Source of the DNA: Caecitellus pseudoparvulus
Lineage: Eukaryota; Bigyra: Bicosoecida
DNA: 64,000 bases
Assembly: GCA_965644315.1 (NCBI GenBank)
Contig: CBFFRQ010000043.1
Coordinates: forward strand, 372,001-436,000
Reading direction: 5' to 3'
Made by a program: the position numbers and the translations under genes
In this document: piece after piece, positions 29,801 to 39,700 of the stretch
How the letters are laid out: the number at the start of each line of letters is the position of its first letter
Position numbering within the stretch: the first letter of the stretch is position 1
Notes under the pieces: generated by a model
The model's database searches: none
The model's input: the letters and a program-made list of their open reading frames with translations, nothing else
What the model was told of the DNA's origin: nothing

Positions 29801-32451
29801 TGTCCGTGACAGTGGAAGAAGGCATTGTGGACGACGAGGTTGCCGATGAGGGCGCATCCTCTCATTCTGTTGAAGACGATGCGGAGCAGGCTGTCTCGGG
29901 TGCGCGTGCGGGCCCGTCTGCGGGGGACGCGCATCGCGTTCGGGCCACTCCGCCTCAGAGCAAGCTCGTGGTGACACCCCCGGCTCACCGAGATGACATT
30001 CCACATGGACCGGCTTTCGCGGCACGCAGTCCTGCTGCCCAGGGCGGTGCCGACCTCACCTCAAAAGCGGTGCGCGTGCCAACAGGGCTTGACACCTCGC
30101 TTGGGGCGGCGCTGCTCACGAGCCCGGCAGCTGTGGCAGCTGCGCGCCCGCCGCCTAAGCGTGTGGGGAGCATGTCGTCGACAGTGCAAGGGTCTGTTGA
30201 TGCGTCCATGTCACTGGCTGGCGAGCTGGTCAGCATCGCGGACTCCCACGTCGGGGGCACAGCGTCGCCTAGAAATGTGCTACCTGGAAGCGGCGCTGAG
30301 TCCATCCTCAGTGCTGCCGTTTCGGAAGCGACAACTGCGTCGTCCCCTCTGCAGCAGGAGGCTGTGGAGACTGGTTCCCCTCGTAGTCACAAGCGCAAGC
30401 GGCCGGGGCTTGCAATCAGCATCGCACGTGGAGACTCCAATCGTGATTTGGCTGACTTGACCCCTCATGAACAGCGAGCAGTCTTCAATGTTTCCCCGGT
30501 TCAGAAAACTGGCTCTGAGGGTGGAAGTGATGGCCCAGCTGTTACGAAAAGCGGGTCAAATTTCTCTGCCACCATGTCTTTGTCCCCCACTTCCGTCCGC
30601 TCCCGCACTGTGAGTGGGTTGGGGGACGGCGCAGACACCCGCGGTGTGCGCCATTTGCACCTGCCTCCCCCCGGCCTTGTCATCCCAAGAGCCGCAACGA
30701 GCAGCTTGAGGGGCTTCAACAGTGCTCAAGCCGCCTCCGACTCGTCAGCTGTGGACACAGTGGCCCCAATGCCTCCCTTTGACATTGGCAGCGACGGAAG
30801 CTCTCATAGTTCTCCGCCACACTCAGCCCACGTGGGACAGGGCCACTTATCAGAAGGACTACTCAAAGACACTGAGAGAGTTGAGATCGCTGCGGTGGAG
30901 TCTGCAACCCCTGTCGCTGCTAGCGCACCCGCTGTGGCGGAGACAGCGACTTTCCCAGAGCCTCCACAAGTGCAACCTCAGGGCGCAAGGGTTGAAGGGA
31001 AGGTGCGGCCTGTTTGCGCTGCAGCCGAGACTGCCTCTGCCACTCCAAGACAGGCCTCGCCAAGCAGTGTGATTAACCAACCGCGCGAAGTTGTACTGGA
31101 GCTTCAAGACCCTGGGCAAGAGAAGCCCAGCCCGTCTTGCACGCAAGCTGAGTCTACAGCTCCAACGCCCCACTGTGCAGACATGAAGCGCAGGCAAGCA
31201 TCACGCCGCCCGGTATCCCGGGGCACATTTCGGTCTGGGGAGGAGGAGGAAGTGGCCCCATGGCAAACTCAGGGTGACATGCCGGTGCCCACCTTTCGCG
31301 GATTCTCACAGACCTCGGAGCCCCTCTCCAGCCCCAGCAGCGGCACCACGCTCCCAAGTTGGCTGCAAGTCAGCCAAGGCGTTGAGGCAGCAAAATCGCA
31401 GCAGGGCAATGGCTTTTTGCAAACAGGGTCCCGTGGCAAGCCGCCGGGTGCAGACAAGCAGAGGCACTCTGCGTTGCGCCGCCCTGCCCGAACCGCCTCT
31501 CCACGAGCAAGGTGTCAGGAAGACACCCCTCTCCAATCTGGCGCCCTCCAACGTTCAGGTGTGACTCTGGAGCTGGGGAGGTTCAGCAGCAGTCGTGAAG
31601 CAGTGCGCAGTAGACAGGGCGTGCGGCGACGATCAAGGAGCGCAAGGGAGCGGTCCCGGCACCCGACTCCCCTGCAGCGCGCACTCCAAAGCAGCGATAA
31701 CCTCGCTCCCATCCCAGATCAGCACAAGCCCAGAATGCCGAGCACCCCCGCACCCTTGCGTGCGTCCCATTGGGCAAGCTCTGCTTCAACCCTGCGACCA
31801 AGTGGAGGTGCACGGCTTGTCTCCGCCCCAGCACAAAGGTCAAGTTCGCCGAGGCCTGGGCAAAACCCGCACAGTGGTGCCACAGGCATGTCCCACCGCT
31901 TGCAGCAGTTAGGTGGCGGGAGGTCTGGGGGAAAGGCCCCTCTGCGCGACGTGTGGGTGGATGTGCTCTTGTTGTCGCAAGAGTCTGGTGGCGGAGCCGC
32001 TACCCGGGCAGACCCCAGTGAAGGACTGGTTTCCATGTTGCGTCCCCTTGCAACGCACAGTGCTGGGGCGGTGCAAGGTGGAGCAGATCTCTTTGATAAT
32101 GTCGTGGGCGGGCTGTTCGGAACGCTGCAGTGCAGATCACAGGCTGCTTTGGCGACGTCCAAAGAGCTCTCGCACGACGCAAGTGTCGTGCAGCATGCCC
32201 TTCGCCTGGGAAGCGCGGCCAAAGCACGGCGCGAGGCACATCATGGCACTCGCCAGACCCTCCCAGCGCCGCTAGCTAGCAGGCATGGTTCCGCAACGCT
32301 CGATGCAAGCATGGCCGCACTTGGCACGTCCAGTCGACACCTGCCTCACGCAGGTATTCGCGGCTTCAGTCCTAAGACTGGCAGTTCGAAGTCGACAAGT
32401 GGAGCAGAGAGGCAGTCGACACGTCGGGTTCGCTTCTCCACAAATGCTTGA
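26860..32451 (+). CDS. 1,863-residue serine-rich, mostly disordered orphan
   Basis: This uninterrupted coding frame of 5.6 kb starts at ATG 26860. Composition is strongly Ser/Pro/Ala/Gly with basic patches (for example TARRRRRSSTSSASPRSMDK near the start), typical of intrinsically disordered phosphoproteins. Two parts look folded: residues about 130-330, with LARLLRSLMAELGLPHWTS and GGVWLPLFNDVDLFVATCIA; and the C-terminal part with RDVWVDVLLLSQESG, GGADLFDNVVGGLFGTLQC and LSHDASVVQHALRLGS. I recognise no family. Absence of stops over this length and unrelated antisense frames support a real gene. It converges on the Tudor-like gene with 111 bp between stops. A scaffold or cytoskeletal role would be guesswork. 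Confidence 0.65.
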   Translation: MPGSQQQHGKPGSGFSPRNAPSRGTARRRRRSSTSSASPRSMDKRRRRGSTGSPRAVSPPSDESSALPLAALLEPSLPSTVASAMSSMSSVSDSEPAQLTGEPPTPPLAPRLHIPAPQPPTVQDEGSPIAELLPTSLARLLRSLMAELGLPHWTSGAAGSPPHPPSTWLWRAEFWCPNRFFADLFGDLRQTGSRGLGTSPRPLRSTPSSAQLSASDDSMGGFSPAAARPTSASSQRSDSGNGVESGDTARPLRGPRQRQGLRLASAKLGKTSRSLGVSKLTQARRLARAIAQFAPGQLVQEEGGVWLPLFNDVDLFVATCIALRVGAAQRRSERVAGDGTSPDSVQHGLTSEEAHASVPPIMHVARSRVSAAAGLGSASQHSAGSSTQRPGIDVDAAALVSRAAEAPLLQLRVRINEGNPLAPSLAHLRPAPLSHKFSSGAADTASVVATASNNTAATVASLPGGMVCLPGFTSLVPGLLGHCGQGEVSGGISDGGTPAHSSGSRASLHSRRESESGVLDSANGYDSDGPHSPLRASPLSASRSLDCTSPHSSAGSSSRDTQRQGDFTSGTGGSQFLRPPGVSGGDASLASAAASTLAAAARAASMASACDSKESTEDAHAVHLPSNPAPLPPMLKSSSVGRRGHLLEARAPHPRHVGSTQLLGRSRTRLATKGEQQALIPRGNSPDVQQPESMLKLPSRQQRPPNPVATPGSPVRVPQPAGARDPTKSPSSAALVRSFSSHDHTMRLPQGTSLHARAASDAHGDLARVLTGPGGVDMDSTIESESFSDSIIPGQDGMGLSHARTGTLANLSMDGDHGLASASEVHHGRSWIQQEEGGLQQQVFTSGTVVPPRDSSFDGSEGDSRLTPNVLMVRPEYEPDAGSLMLQTQHSTSSEGDGSSTKSSPVQGSFGAGASHVRSSSGFNSFWLPGAAPVITDDSSAASSASRQGPDRPSLAPTSPVHARSSSHSSVKRFKGRMPHLSVTVEEGIVDDEVADEGASSHSVEDDAEQAVSGARAGPSAGDAHRVRATPPQSKLVVTPPAHRDDIPHGPAFAARSPAAQGGADLTSKAVRVPTGLDTSLGAALLTSPAAVAAARPPPKRVGSMSSTVQGSVDASMSLAGELVSIADSHVGGTASPRNVLPGSGAESILSAAVSEATTASSPLQQEAVETGSPRSHKRKRPGLAISIARGDSNRDLADLTPHEQRAVFNVSPVQKTGSEGGSDGPAVTKSGSNFSATMSLSPTSVRSRTVSGLGDGADTRGVRHLHLPPPGLVIPRAATSSLRGFNSAQAASDSSAVDTVAPMPPFDIGSDGSSHSSPPHSAHVGQGHLSEGLLKDTERVEIAAVESATPVAASAPAVAETATFPEPPQVQPQGARVEGKVRPVCAAAETASATPRQASPSSVINQPREVVLELQDPGQEKPSPSCTQAESTAPTPHCADMKRRQASRRPVSRGTFRSGEEEEVAPWQTQGDMPVPTFRGFSQTSEPLSSPSSGTTLPSWLQVSQGVEAAKSQQGNGFLQTGSRGKPPGADKQRHSALRRPARTASPRARCQEDTPLQSGALQRSGVTLELGRFSSSREAVRSRQGVRRRSRSARERSRHPTPLQRALQSSDNLAPIPDQHKPRMPSTPAPLRASHWASSASTLRPSGGARLVSAPAQRSSSPRPGQNPHSGATGMSHRLQQLGGGRSGGKAPLRDVWVDVLLLSQESGGGAATRADPSEGLVSMLRPLATHSAGAVQGGADLFDNVVGGLFGTLQCRSQAALATSKELSHDASVVQHALRLGSAAKARREAHHGTRQTLPAPLASRHGSATLDASMAALGTSSRHLPHAGIRGFSPKTGSSKSTSGAERQSTRRVRFSTNA

Positions 32452-32562
32452 GACCTCTGAAATGCCCCTTTTCCCACACCATGGAGGGCCCCCGCCTCCG
32501 CCCCCAACTCAATCGCCATTCTCTCGCCTGCCGCAACGCAACGTCAAGCGCCAGTAAGCATG

Positions 32563-33468
32563 CTACCCACTGGCAATGGCATATGGACCAGCGATGCCCG
32601 ACTCCTCAAGGCGGCTGATGTCATGCGCAGCCGTTGTGCAGCAGCATGCCCACCATGGCGCTGCCAGGAAGGCGCAGGATTCATCAGCCACGCCCGGATG
32701 CCTCGAGCGCCATGACGGATGAATGCTCCTACCGGAGAAGAGCGTTGGGCCGTCAGTAATCCCTTCCGTGCACGTGTACAGGCACGTGCACAGTTTGGCA
32801 CGCGGTGGCGAATGGCTGTCATCGGGGTTGGCCTCTTCAGGGGGCTGTGGTGATGGGAGTTCGTGGACTGTGTCCACCTTAGTCTCCAGCCACGGAGACG
32901 CACCGAGGGACGAGGGGCAATGCACTTCAACCGCATCACCTTTCTGGATGCTTTGGATGGAGAGTGGGTGCCGTCCATGGTTGGGTGCTGTGTGGGCCCA
33001 TTTCAGCCTTTCAACGCTGGAGGGCCAGCGCAGGCGTGTGCACGGCACCCACTCATCCCAAGTGTCGCTGTCCCAGCTTGGGTAATGCACAAGGAATGTG
33101 CTGTCTGTTTTGTTGCACTGCACTATGCTGGCATCCCACCACGCTCGACCTTCGTACTTGCGGATGGCACCTTTGTAAAAGAGGTTGAAGGCCCCGCTCC
33201 ATTGGACTTGGACACGGTCACCGGGGAGCGGGCAGGACTCCCGCCTGAAACACGACAGGAATAGCGGCTCGGTTGGTACAAGTCTCCGAGAATCACCGTA
33301 CCTGCGCAACGCCACGCTTGCGAGGAGTTCGATCGACCTCCGCCTCCGCGGGGGGGGCAAGCGAGCACTTGCCTTGCTTGGCTGATTCTGTGCCACAGCA
33401 TGTGCCCAGTTCCGACAGCGCGATCCGCCCGCGAGGAGCTGCACGCGTGAATCAGCTCCAATGGGCAT
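32563..33468 (-). CDS. Tudor/chromo-barrel domain protein
   Basis: The core is a chromo-barrel/Tudor-knot-like module, PGDRVQVQWSGAFNLFYKGA through FLVHYPSWDSDTWDEWVP, matching the MRG15-type pattern (barrel strand, then YxGWxxxWDEWV). A second Tudor/Agenet-like strand, KGDAVEVHCPSSLGASPW, follows. Such modules read methylated histone or other methylated tails, so a chromatin role is likely. Two stop-free introns that are multiples of three are probable: 33245-33301 (57 bp, donor GTACGG, acceptor TTTCAG) and 32661-32732 (72 bp, donor GTAGGA). With both removed the protein is 258 residues, otherwise 301. The ATG at 33468 heads a basic N-terminus (PPPRRRRS). It is divergent from PIG-T. The end region has a Trp/Cys-rich stretch of unclear meaning. 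Confidence 0.65.
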   Translation of the reverse strand: MPIGADSRVQLLAGGSRCRNWAHAVAQNQPSKASARLPPPRRRRSIELLASVALRRYGDSRRLVPTEPLFLSCFRRESCPLPGDRVQVQWSGAFNLFYKGAIRKYEGRAWWDASIVQCNKTDSTFLVHYPSWDSDTWDEWVPCTRLRWPSSVERLKWAHTAPNHGRHPLSIQSIQKGDAVEVHCPSSLGASPWLETKVDTVHELPSPQPPEEANPDDSHSPPRAKLCTCLYTCTEGITDGPTLFSGRSIHPSWRSRHPGVADESCAFLAAPWWACCCTTAAHDISRLEESGIAGPYAIASG

Positions 33469-33887
33469 AAGAAGGTGTACACTATCTCACAGAGCGGGCG
33501 TGGGAGGGAGGACCACGACTGTCGCTGTGGCCCAGGTTGGCGTTGTTGCGGGTCACACCGCTGCACGTCGTGCAGCTTTCTCTCGCCCGCTGACGAGAAA
33601 GCGGGAGTGGTCGACCCTTCAAGGGAAAACCTACAAGCAGTGTTAATCTTGGGCTCCATGCCTTCACCTGGCTGTCTTCTTCGCGCTTTGGTGTGGACGG
33701 TTCGAAAGCCGCATGTGCACCTGCGTTGCCGAAGGCAACCATGAGGTTGCAAGCTGACTGCACTCCTGCTTGCCGAGCCAAAACTCGGGCAGTGGTGGGC
33801 AGCTCACACGAGGTCCACAATTGCTTCCTGGAGCATGCGGTTCTGCAAGTTTTGGGTGCAGTGTGTTCAAACGCAGCCGCGCACACC
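33469..33887. promoter_or_regulatory. Shared 5' region of Tudor-like gene and PIG-T
   Basis: This 419-bp gap between divergent starts has no supported gene. The recurrent motif occurs at its right border as gtgcggaaat, 33891-33900, directly after the PIG-T ATG. No clear match was seen near the Tudor-like start. Confidence 0.35.
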
Positions 33888-35561
33888 ATGGTGCGGAAAT
33901 CGACACTCCAAGCCTTGCTCCTTTACGTGGCGCTGGCACACGGGCTTGATGACGAGGTGCCTACATTCTCAGAACAGCTTGAAGTTCAGTTAGAGGCTGG
34001 CACAGGCGCTGTACTTGGGGTGCATGCCATGCTCTCTGCGAGCCACAGCGGACTGATTCATGCTGAGCAGGCACTGGTGCTTGTGTCAGGGCAAGGCCGC
34101 ACGTCATTGAGCCCAGCATGGGCAGGAGTAGGGGGTGAGATAGGACCCCATCTTCCTCCAGGAACTTCACTAGTGCTTCCTACTCTCTCAAGGCCGGCAG
34201 CTGCTTCATCCAGGAGTTCCTGGTGTCGTGCCGTTGTGAAGGCAGTGAACGAGGCAGCGAAACTGGACAGGCGCCTCGCTTCTGTCACACACCTCGGGGC
34301 GTGTGGAAGCACCCAGCAAGTGGGGGGCGCTGATTTTATACAAGGAGTCTCCAGGGCTGTCGCCCTCGGAGCGTCAGAGCTTTCTGGCCTTGGGAATGGA
34401 ACTGGCTTCCACTCGCCTTGGGTACTAGGCGCTGATGCTATTCAGCGGCTGCTGGCCAGTGCCAGTGCGTGTGCAGGTCTAACGGGCATCCCGTCCAGTC
34501 TGTCCACTGCTTCTCTTGCATCCAGTGCTTGGTGGCGCTTGCAGCTGCACCTTCGCCCTCACGAGCTCCCTGGCGGCGGACTGGCGTGGGGCATGTCCCT
34601 CCATGTGTGGGCTGCCGGCCCCTGGCTGCGACCAGCAGGGCCAGCTTTCGAGTTGGAAGGTCCAAGAAGTGTCCGCCCCCCGGATTTTGTCATGTCACCG
34701 TTCCACTCTCACGTGCAAGTGTTTGGTGTGGAGCGGCCTGCAGACTCTGCGCTCGCCGCAGCCCGGGAGCAGGGGTTTGATGCCCCTTGGCCAGTGCTGC
34801 ATCGGCAAGTAGACGCTACGCTTTGTGATGAGCTTATGCGAGCCTTCAACCTCCCCTCCTCGAAGCTACGAGGTGATTTCCCATCGTGCTGGGCGCCTGC
34901 TTGTCCAGAAGCCGCGCTGCACACCACCGTCCTGCAGTCTAGCGATGTCACAGGGCAAGGTGCCAGCATCAAAGTGGGTCAGTCTGCGCGCTGGACGGAT
35001 TTTCGACGGGGGCTTTTGCTCGTTAGTGTTTCGGCTCACTGCCCACCTAGCAGCCCCAACGCCACAATTATGCTTGAGCAAACATTTCCAGCTTGGAGCT
35101 CTCCGGTTGTCTCGGGCGTCGTCTGCCAAGGCTCCACACTTTGCCAGGCAAGCCAGGCTCCCGGTTTTGAGGAGGAGTGGCCCCTGCGGTTGTCCATCCG
35201 GGCTGGATTCCCGCTGCTAGCAGGGTCTCCCAGCCAGGTATCTGTGCAGGTGCCCGTTTCCCTGCTGCGCCAATCACCCGGCGCTGCATACCCCAGCGAT
35301 GCACACAGGGGTCGCGCTTTCCCGCCCGTATTTGCACGGCTGCAATGTGGGATCCAAGCTGGCTCGGTGCGCACGTGGGCCTCTGGCGCGTTGATGGAAG
35401 GGCCAGTCCCGGACTTCAGCATGCCGTACAATGTGGAGGTGATTTCCACAAGCATCCTGGCCTTTGTCATCGGGAGTTGGGTGAACGTCTGCATTCGGGC
35501 TGCTCGACTGCACGCGTCTACGATGCGAGGCCGGCAGGACTCGAAGGCCACAGCTGAGTGA
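33888..35561 (+). CDS. PIGT: GPI transamidase subunit PIG-T (Gpi16)
   Basis: PIG-T is an ER-membrane subunit of the GPI transamidase, which attaches GPI anchors to proteins. The ATG at 33888 opens a signal peptide (MVRKSTLQALLLYVALAHG); the frame is open upstream but only this start fits a secreted type I protein. The C-terminal part carries the family hallmarks: PSDAHRGRAFPPVFARL (equivalent of YPPDANRGFDIPPA) and VPDFSMPYNV leading into the single TM helix STSILAFVIGSWVNVCIRA with a short basic tail. Length is 557 residues, close to the human 578. The N-terminal half is divergent. Codons 2-5 overlap the recurrent motif gtgcggaaat. It converges on YKT6 copy A, 284 bp apart; I see nothing else in that gap. 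Confidence 0.8.
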   Translation: MVRKSTLQALLLYVALAHGLDDEVPTFSEQLEVQLEAGTGAVLGVHAMLSASHSGLIHAEQALVLVSGQGRTSLSPAWAGVGGEIGPHLPPGTSLVLPTLSRPAAASSRSSWCRAVVKAVNEAAKLDRRLASVTHLGACGSTQQVGGADFIQGVSRAVALGASELSGLGNGTGFHSPWVLGADAIQRLLASASACAGLTGIPSSLSTASLASSAWWRLQLHLRPHELPGGGLAWGMSLHVWAAGPWLRPAGPAFELEGPRSVRPPDFVMSPFHSHVQVFGVERPADSALAAAREQGFDAPWPVLHRQVDATLCDELMRAFNLPSSKLRGDFPSCWAPACPEAALHTTVLQSSDVTGQGASIKVGQSARWTDFRRGLLLVSVSAHCPPSSPNATIMLEQTFPAWSSPVVSGVVCQGSTLCQASQAPGFEEEWPLRLSIRAGFPLLAGSPSQVSVQVPVSLLRQSPGAAYPSDAHRGRAFPPVFARLQCGIQAGSVRTWASGALMEGPVPDFSMPYNVEVISTSILAFVIGSWVNVCIRAARLHASTMRGRQDSKATAE

Positions 35562-35845
35562 CGGCCAGGCTTGCAGTTCAAGGCCAATGCCAAGGGCGGG
35601 GCGAACGCATAATGACCAGTGGAACTGTGTGATTGTCTGTACATTTTAGAGTGGGAAAGAGCTGGTGCCGGCCGCGTGACGAGCGGTGCGGCTGGGGGCC
35701 GGCATCGAAGCTCCACCTCAGCTGCAGGTTATCAAGAAGCCCAGACACCGCCCTATCATTCACTACCAACCGTGCCACAACCATTCCTTGTGGTTAACAG
35801 TCTGTCTACGATCCATGCAGTGGATGGTGGGGATTTGCAGTTGCT

Positions 35846-36706
35846 TCACACGATGAGGCAGCACGAGTTTGTTGCCGCTGCACTCTTGTAGAACATCTTG
35901 CTCTGATCGCTGAGATCCTCTGACTGCTCAACCAACTTCTCTAGGCGCTCTCCTTTCGCCAAGACGGTCTCGATGCTCTGCACCAGGATTTCCTTGGTGT
36001 CGTCCAAGCTGCGTTGCACGCGCAGGAGCTTGTCCACCTCTTCAGGCTTCTGGTACTTGGCCAGGGCCTCTTCCAGACTAGGCAGAGGGTGCGAGTTGTC
36101 TTCGGTAGCAGACTTCCACCGGGTTCTGCGGTGTCGAGTAAAACACAGCGGGTGCAGCGAGTGCTCTGCGCCGGTGTTGCGTATCATTGCTGACGCACCC
36201 GTGCTCCTTCTCAAATGCAGCGAGCTGCTCACGAATCATGGTAATGGCGACACGCTTTGAATAAGATGCGCTGGTAAGAACCACGCCAAAGAGCCCGTTG
36301 CTTTGAGCCACAACATGCAAGTGATGTCCTGCGACAGCACGGCCACGCACCATTGTCGCCACCTGTTCAAGCCAAGCAGACTCTGCACACAACGCACCTT
36401 CATGGTCCAGGACGTGCACTCCAACTGGGCACCTTGATGCGACACTCCGAATGGCAAAGGTGTAGAACTCCGTCACGCTGCAGAGGGACACGGACAGCGC
36501 GGAGTGCGCGTTGCGTTTCCGCGAAGTTTCATGCGGCTTCACAGCATTGGGCGCGTTGCGACCACGCACGACCCTGTGTACCAAAAGCTGATGTCTGAAA
36601 GGTCATGGTACGCTGTCAAAATCACAGGTTTCGTGGTGTCCCCATTGAACCTCGTGATAGCGACGCTGCAGATTTTTGCAGCGTCTGTGGCGGATTGTGC
36701 TGCCAT
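35846..36706 (-). CDS. YKT6: YKT6-type longin R-SNARE, copy A
   Basis: YKT6 is a lipid-anchored SNARE acting in ER-Golgi, endosomal and autophagosomal fusion. Exons on the minus strand are 36706-36582, 36477-36199 and 36125-35846 (introns 104 and 73 bp), giving 227 residues. The longin domain starts with AAKICSVAITRFNGD and continues through VTEFYTFAIRSVASRCPVG and SYSKRVAITMIREQLAAFEK. The SNARE motif spans RVQRSLDDTKEILVQ to EDLSDQSKMFYKS. The terminus NSCCLIV keeps the double Cys for palmitoylation and prenylation. The zero-layer residue, Arg in most R-SNAREs, is Lys here (VLAKGERL, codon AAA). Intron 1 contains gtttccgc at 36515-36522. A second YKT6 lies at 53548-54414. The start is only 85 bp from the divergent kinase gene. 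Confidence 0.85.
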
Positions 36707-36791
36707 GGGAGCTGAGTGAGCCGGTGCTGCCGAGACGCTCCAAAAAGGGACACGCAAGCCTCCGTAAATGCCGCTATAGCAACTACACGTG

Positions 36792-39700
36792 ATGCAAGGT
36801 CGCATCGCGCCAAAGTTGAGTCAAGGTTTTTTTGCCGATTGTGCGTTTTGCCACGGCCACGTTTGTGCGCGGGTGGTTCGCGACTCCCTCCATCCGCCTA
36901 GGTTTGGCAGAGACCGACTGGAAGCAAACTCGAGCGGGGCGCTTATCAGAGGGATGCAGAGTGTCACACCGCCCCTCCTGCTTGGCGCTCTCCCCGCTCT
37001 CACCCACAAAGCCCTGGACAGTGCACCCCAGGGTGCGGAAATTGCGTCACTGGCGGCTGTCCTGCGAATCCTTGTGCGATCCACAGCAAAGGGGTGTCGA
37101 CGCGAAGTGCAGGCCATGCAGCACATTGCTGCCCAGTGGGCTGTGGGGTGGGGTGAACACAGCACCAGCAATATCCCGCTGCCCGCACCAGACGCGTTTT
37201 GGGCTGCTGGCACGGCGTGTTGGGCGGTTGGGTTGCTGGTGGCAGCTCGGAAAGAGCGCAGCGACTTCGCCTTGCTGTTGCCTGGCTACGCGGCCATGCT
37301 CAAGTGGCTGGCAGGTGCATGCCTCTCTTTGAGCTTCGTGTCGACGGGGCTGACACTTCTGGCGCACTACGCTGGGCCGGGCCTTGCCGAGCCCGCACCT
37401 ACGGCGCCGTGGCAGGTTTTGGCGCTGGCGACAGGCTTGCGAATCTTCCTGATGGAGGGCATTCTGGCTGCCTTCGTCTGCATGCTGCTGCAGCCTGCTG
37501 TCACTCTGGCTTCCCTCAGGGTGGCAGTGCTGCTCAGCTGCGTCTGGGCCATTCCCGTGTCAGGTATAGGCGCAGGCTTGACGGCCCTGCACGCCGGGCA
37601 GCGTGAAACGCGGGCGGCGCTGGGCTGGATCACAGCCACCCAGTGCCTCTTCGCAGTGGGCATTGTGTGGATGGCCACGGGTCTGCGCAGCGCCAGGCCA
37701 GCCCTGCGCCCGCTCGCCGTGCACCTCCTGCTCACCCGCACCCTGCAGGCAGCGGCAGTGGTGTCAGACGTCGTCCCCGCTGCCTGCGCGCCGCTGCAGC
37801 TGACCCTCGCGGCGCTGTATGGAGGCGCCCAAGCGCTTGGCACACCCCTGGCGTTGTTTCTGACCTTGCGCTCGGACACGTTTTACTGGCGCGGCATGGG
37901 GCGGGGGCTGCGGCCTGGCCGCTACACTTGCGGCACGGCAGCATCAGGCGCATGCTGTGCTCTGGGGCCGCTGTTCCTGTACGGGGGCTTGCGTCTGTGG
38001 GGCCTGCCGGCCATCCTCGCAAGGGGGGCGTTCCACGCATCGGCGGCGCCATTGCCGGGCGGACGCCACTCCGCCGGGGCCCGTGCCGTCGCTGCCCTGG
38101 CTTGGGTGTTGCAGGATGCGTCGTTGCGGGCGAGCCTGCTGAAGCGACAAGCAGCACACCTGCAGCAGCGAGGCGCTGCTGCGTCGCCCCCCGTGCGCCC
38201 GGACACGCCCAGCAGTGGCGACGAGGGTGGTGTGGCGGCGGGCAGCAGGCAGGCAGCGGGGTGGGGTCACCTGCCTGGTTCAGACCTGGCCAGCGTCCTG
38301 CAGCAACGCATGGTGCTGCCGCGCCTCCCGGAGTCTTCCCCGCGGCCTCGAGTCACGGGCATCCTGAAGTCCAGCAGCTTCGGCTCGCCAACGCCGCAGG
38401 GGGGGGGTGGGGAGGCCCTGCCTCGCGTGCGCTCAGCATCGGCCAGCATGGATGCCGCCCCCACGGCCAGCGTGAGGGACATGGCAGACTTGCGATCCGC
38501 CCTGCGGAGGGGCCCGCCTGTCCCCACCCTGACGCGGGGCGGCATCCAGGCTTGGCTGGGGCACACCGCCCGACCAGCTGCCACTGGGGTGGGGTCCGTG
38601 CCATCCTCCACCCTGTCGTACCTGCTGGGCGGCGTGCGCGCGGAGAGCAAGGAGTTCCCGCGTGATGCCCTGCGTGATGCTCTGCGTGACCTGCCACCTG
38701 CCACGGCGTCCTCCTCTCCATCTCCCGCCAAACCCAAAGCAGCTCGGGCCAGGCTCGGCAGCGCTGCTAGAGGTTCCCGGCGGCGGACCAGGGGGCGCAG
38801 CGTGAGCTCCGCCCTGGGCTCCGACTCTGGCGACGAGGCAGACGACGAGGCAAGGCGCAGCCAGCCCCACGCAGAGACTTCCACGCTGCTGTCTTCAGCT
38901 GACGCGGTGACACGTGGCGTGGCTGGCAGCGGGCAGGGAGGGGCGTTTTCCGGAGCTCGTGCCTCCCTCTCAGCGGGGCGGGGCCTGCGGGATGCCCCAG
39001 TGCCACTGCTGGAGCGCGCCCCCGCGTGCTCAGAGAACCTCATCCAGTGGTCCCTGCAAGGGCCAGGCACGGCTGTCGCCATGGCCGCGTACGGTGGAGT
39101 GCAGCCCCCCCCCGGCGGGCTGCACGAGGACTGGGCGCAGGCAGAGGCCTCCGACCGTGCCCGTGAAGAGTGGGACATGATGCAGTCGGCGCTGGAGAGC
39201 TTTGCCTGCGCATGGGCCTGCTTGCGGCTGTGCCCCTGCTGGCTGTGGGCGTTTCCCTGCTGCACACCGCGGGCCTTTCACGCCTGCGCGGGGTTCGGCC
39301 CCAGCGCAGAGGAATGTGACATGCCCCTGCTGTCAGACAGCGCTGCGATGTACCTGCAGAACATGCTGGAGGAGTGCAGGGACTTCCTCGTGCCCTTCTC
39401 TGCTCTGGAAGTGCACGACTTGGTCGCAGAGGGGGCTGAGGCAACGGTGTTCCACGGACTGGCGGACGATCGCCCGGCAGCCATCAAGGTCTTCCGCGCT
39501 GCACACCCCGGCATGTTCGTGGACCGCATCCAAGAAGCGCGCACCGAGGCCCGCTTCTGCTACACCTTGGACCACCCGAACCTCGTCAAGTTTTACGGGT
39601 TGTGTGTGTGCCCCCCGGATGTGGCGCTAGTGTCCGAGCTCTGCGAGCGGGGCAGCCTCAAGAAGCTTCTGGAAGTGCTTCACTCCGAAAAGCGCCGCCT

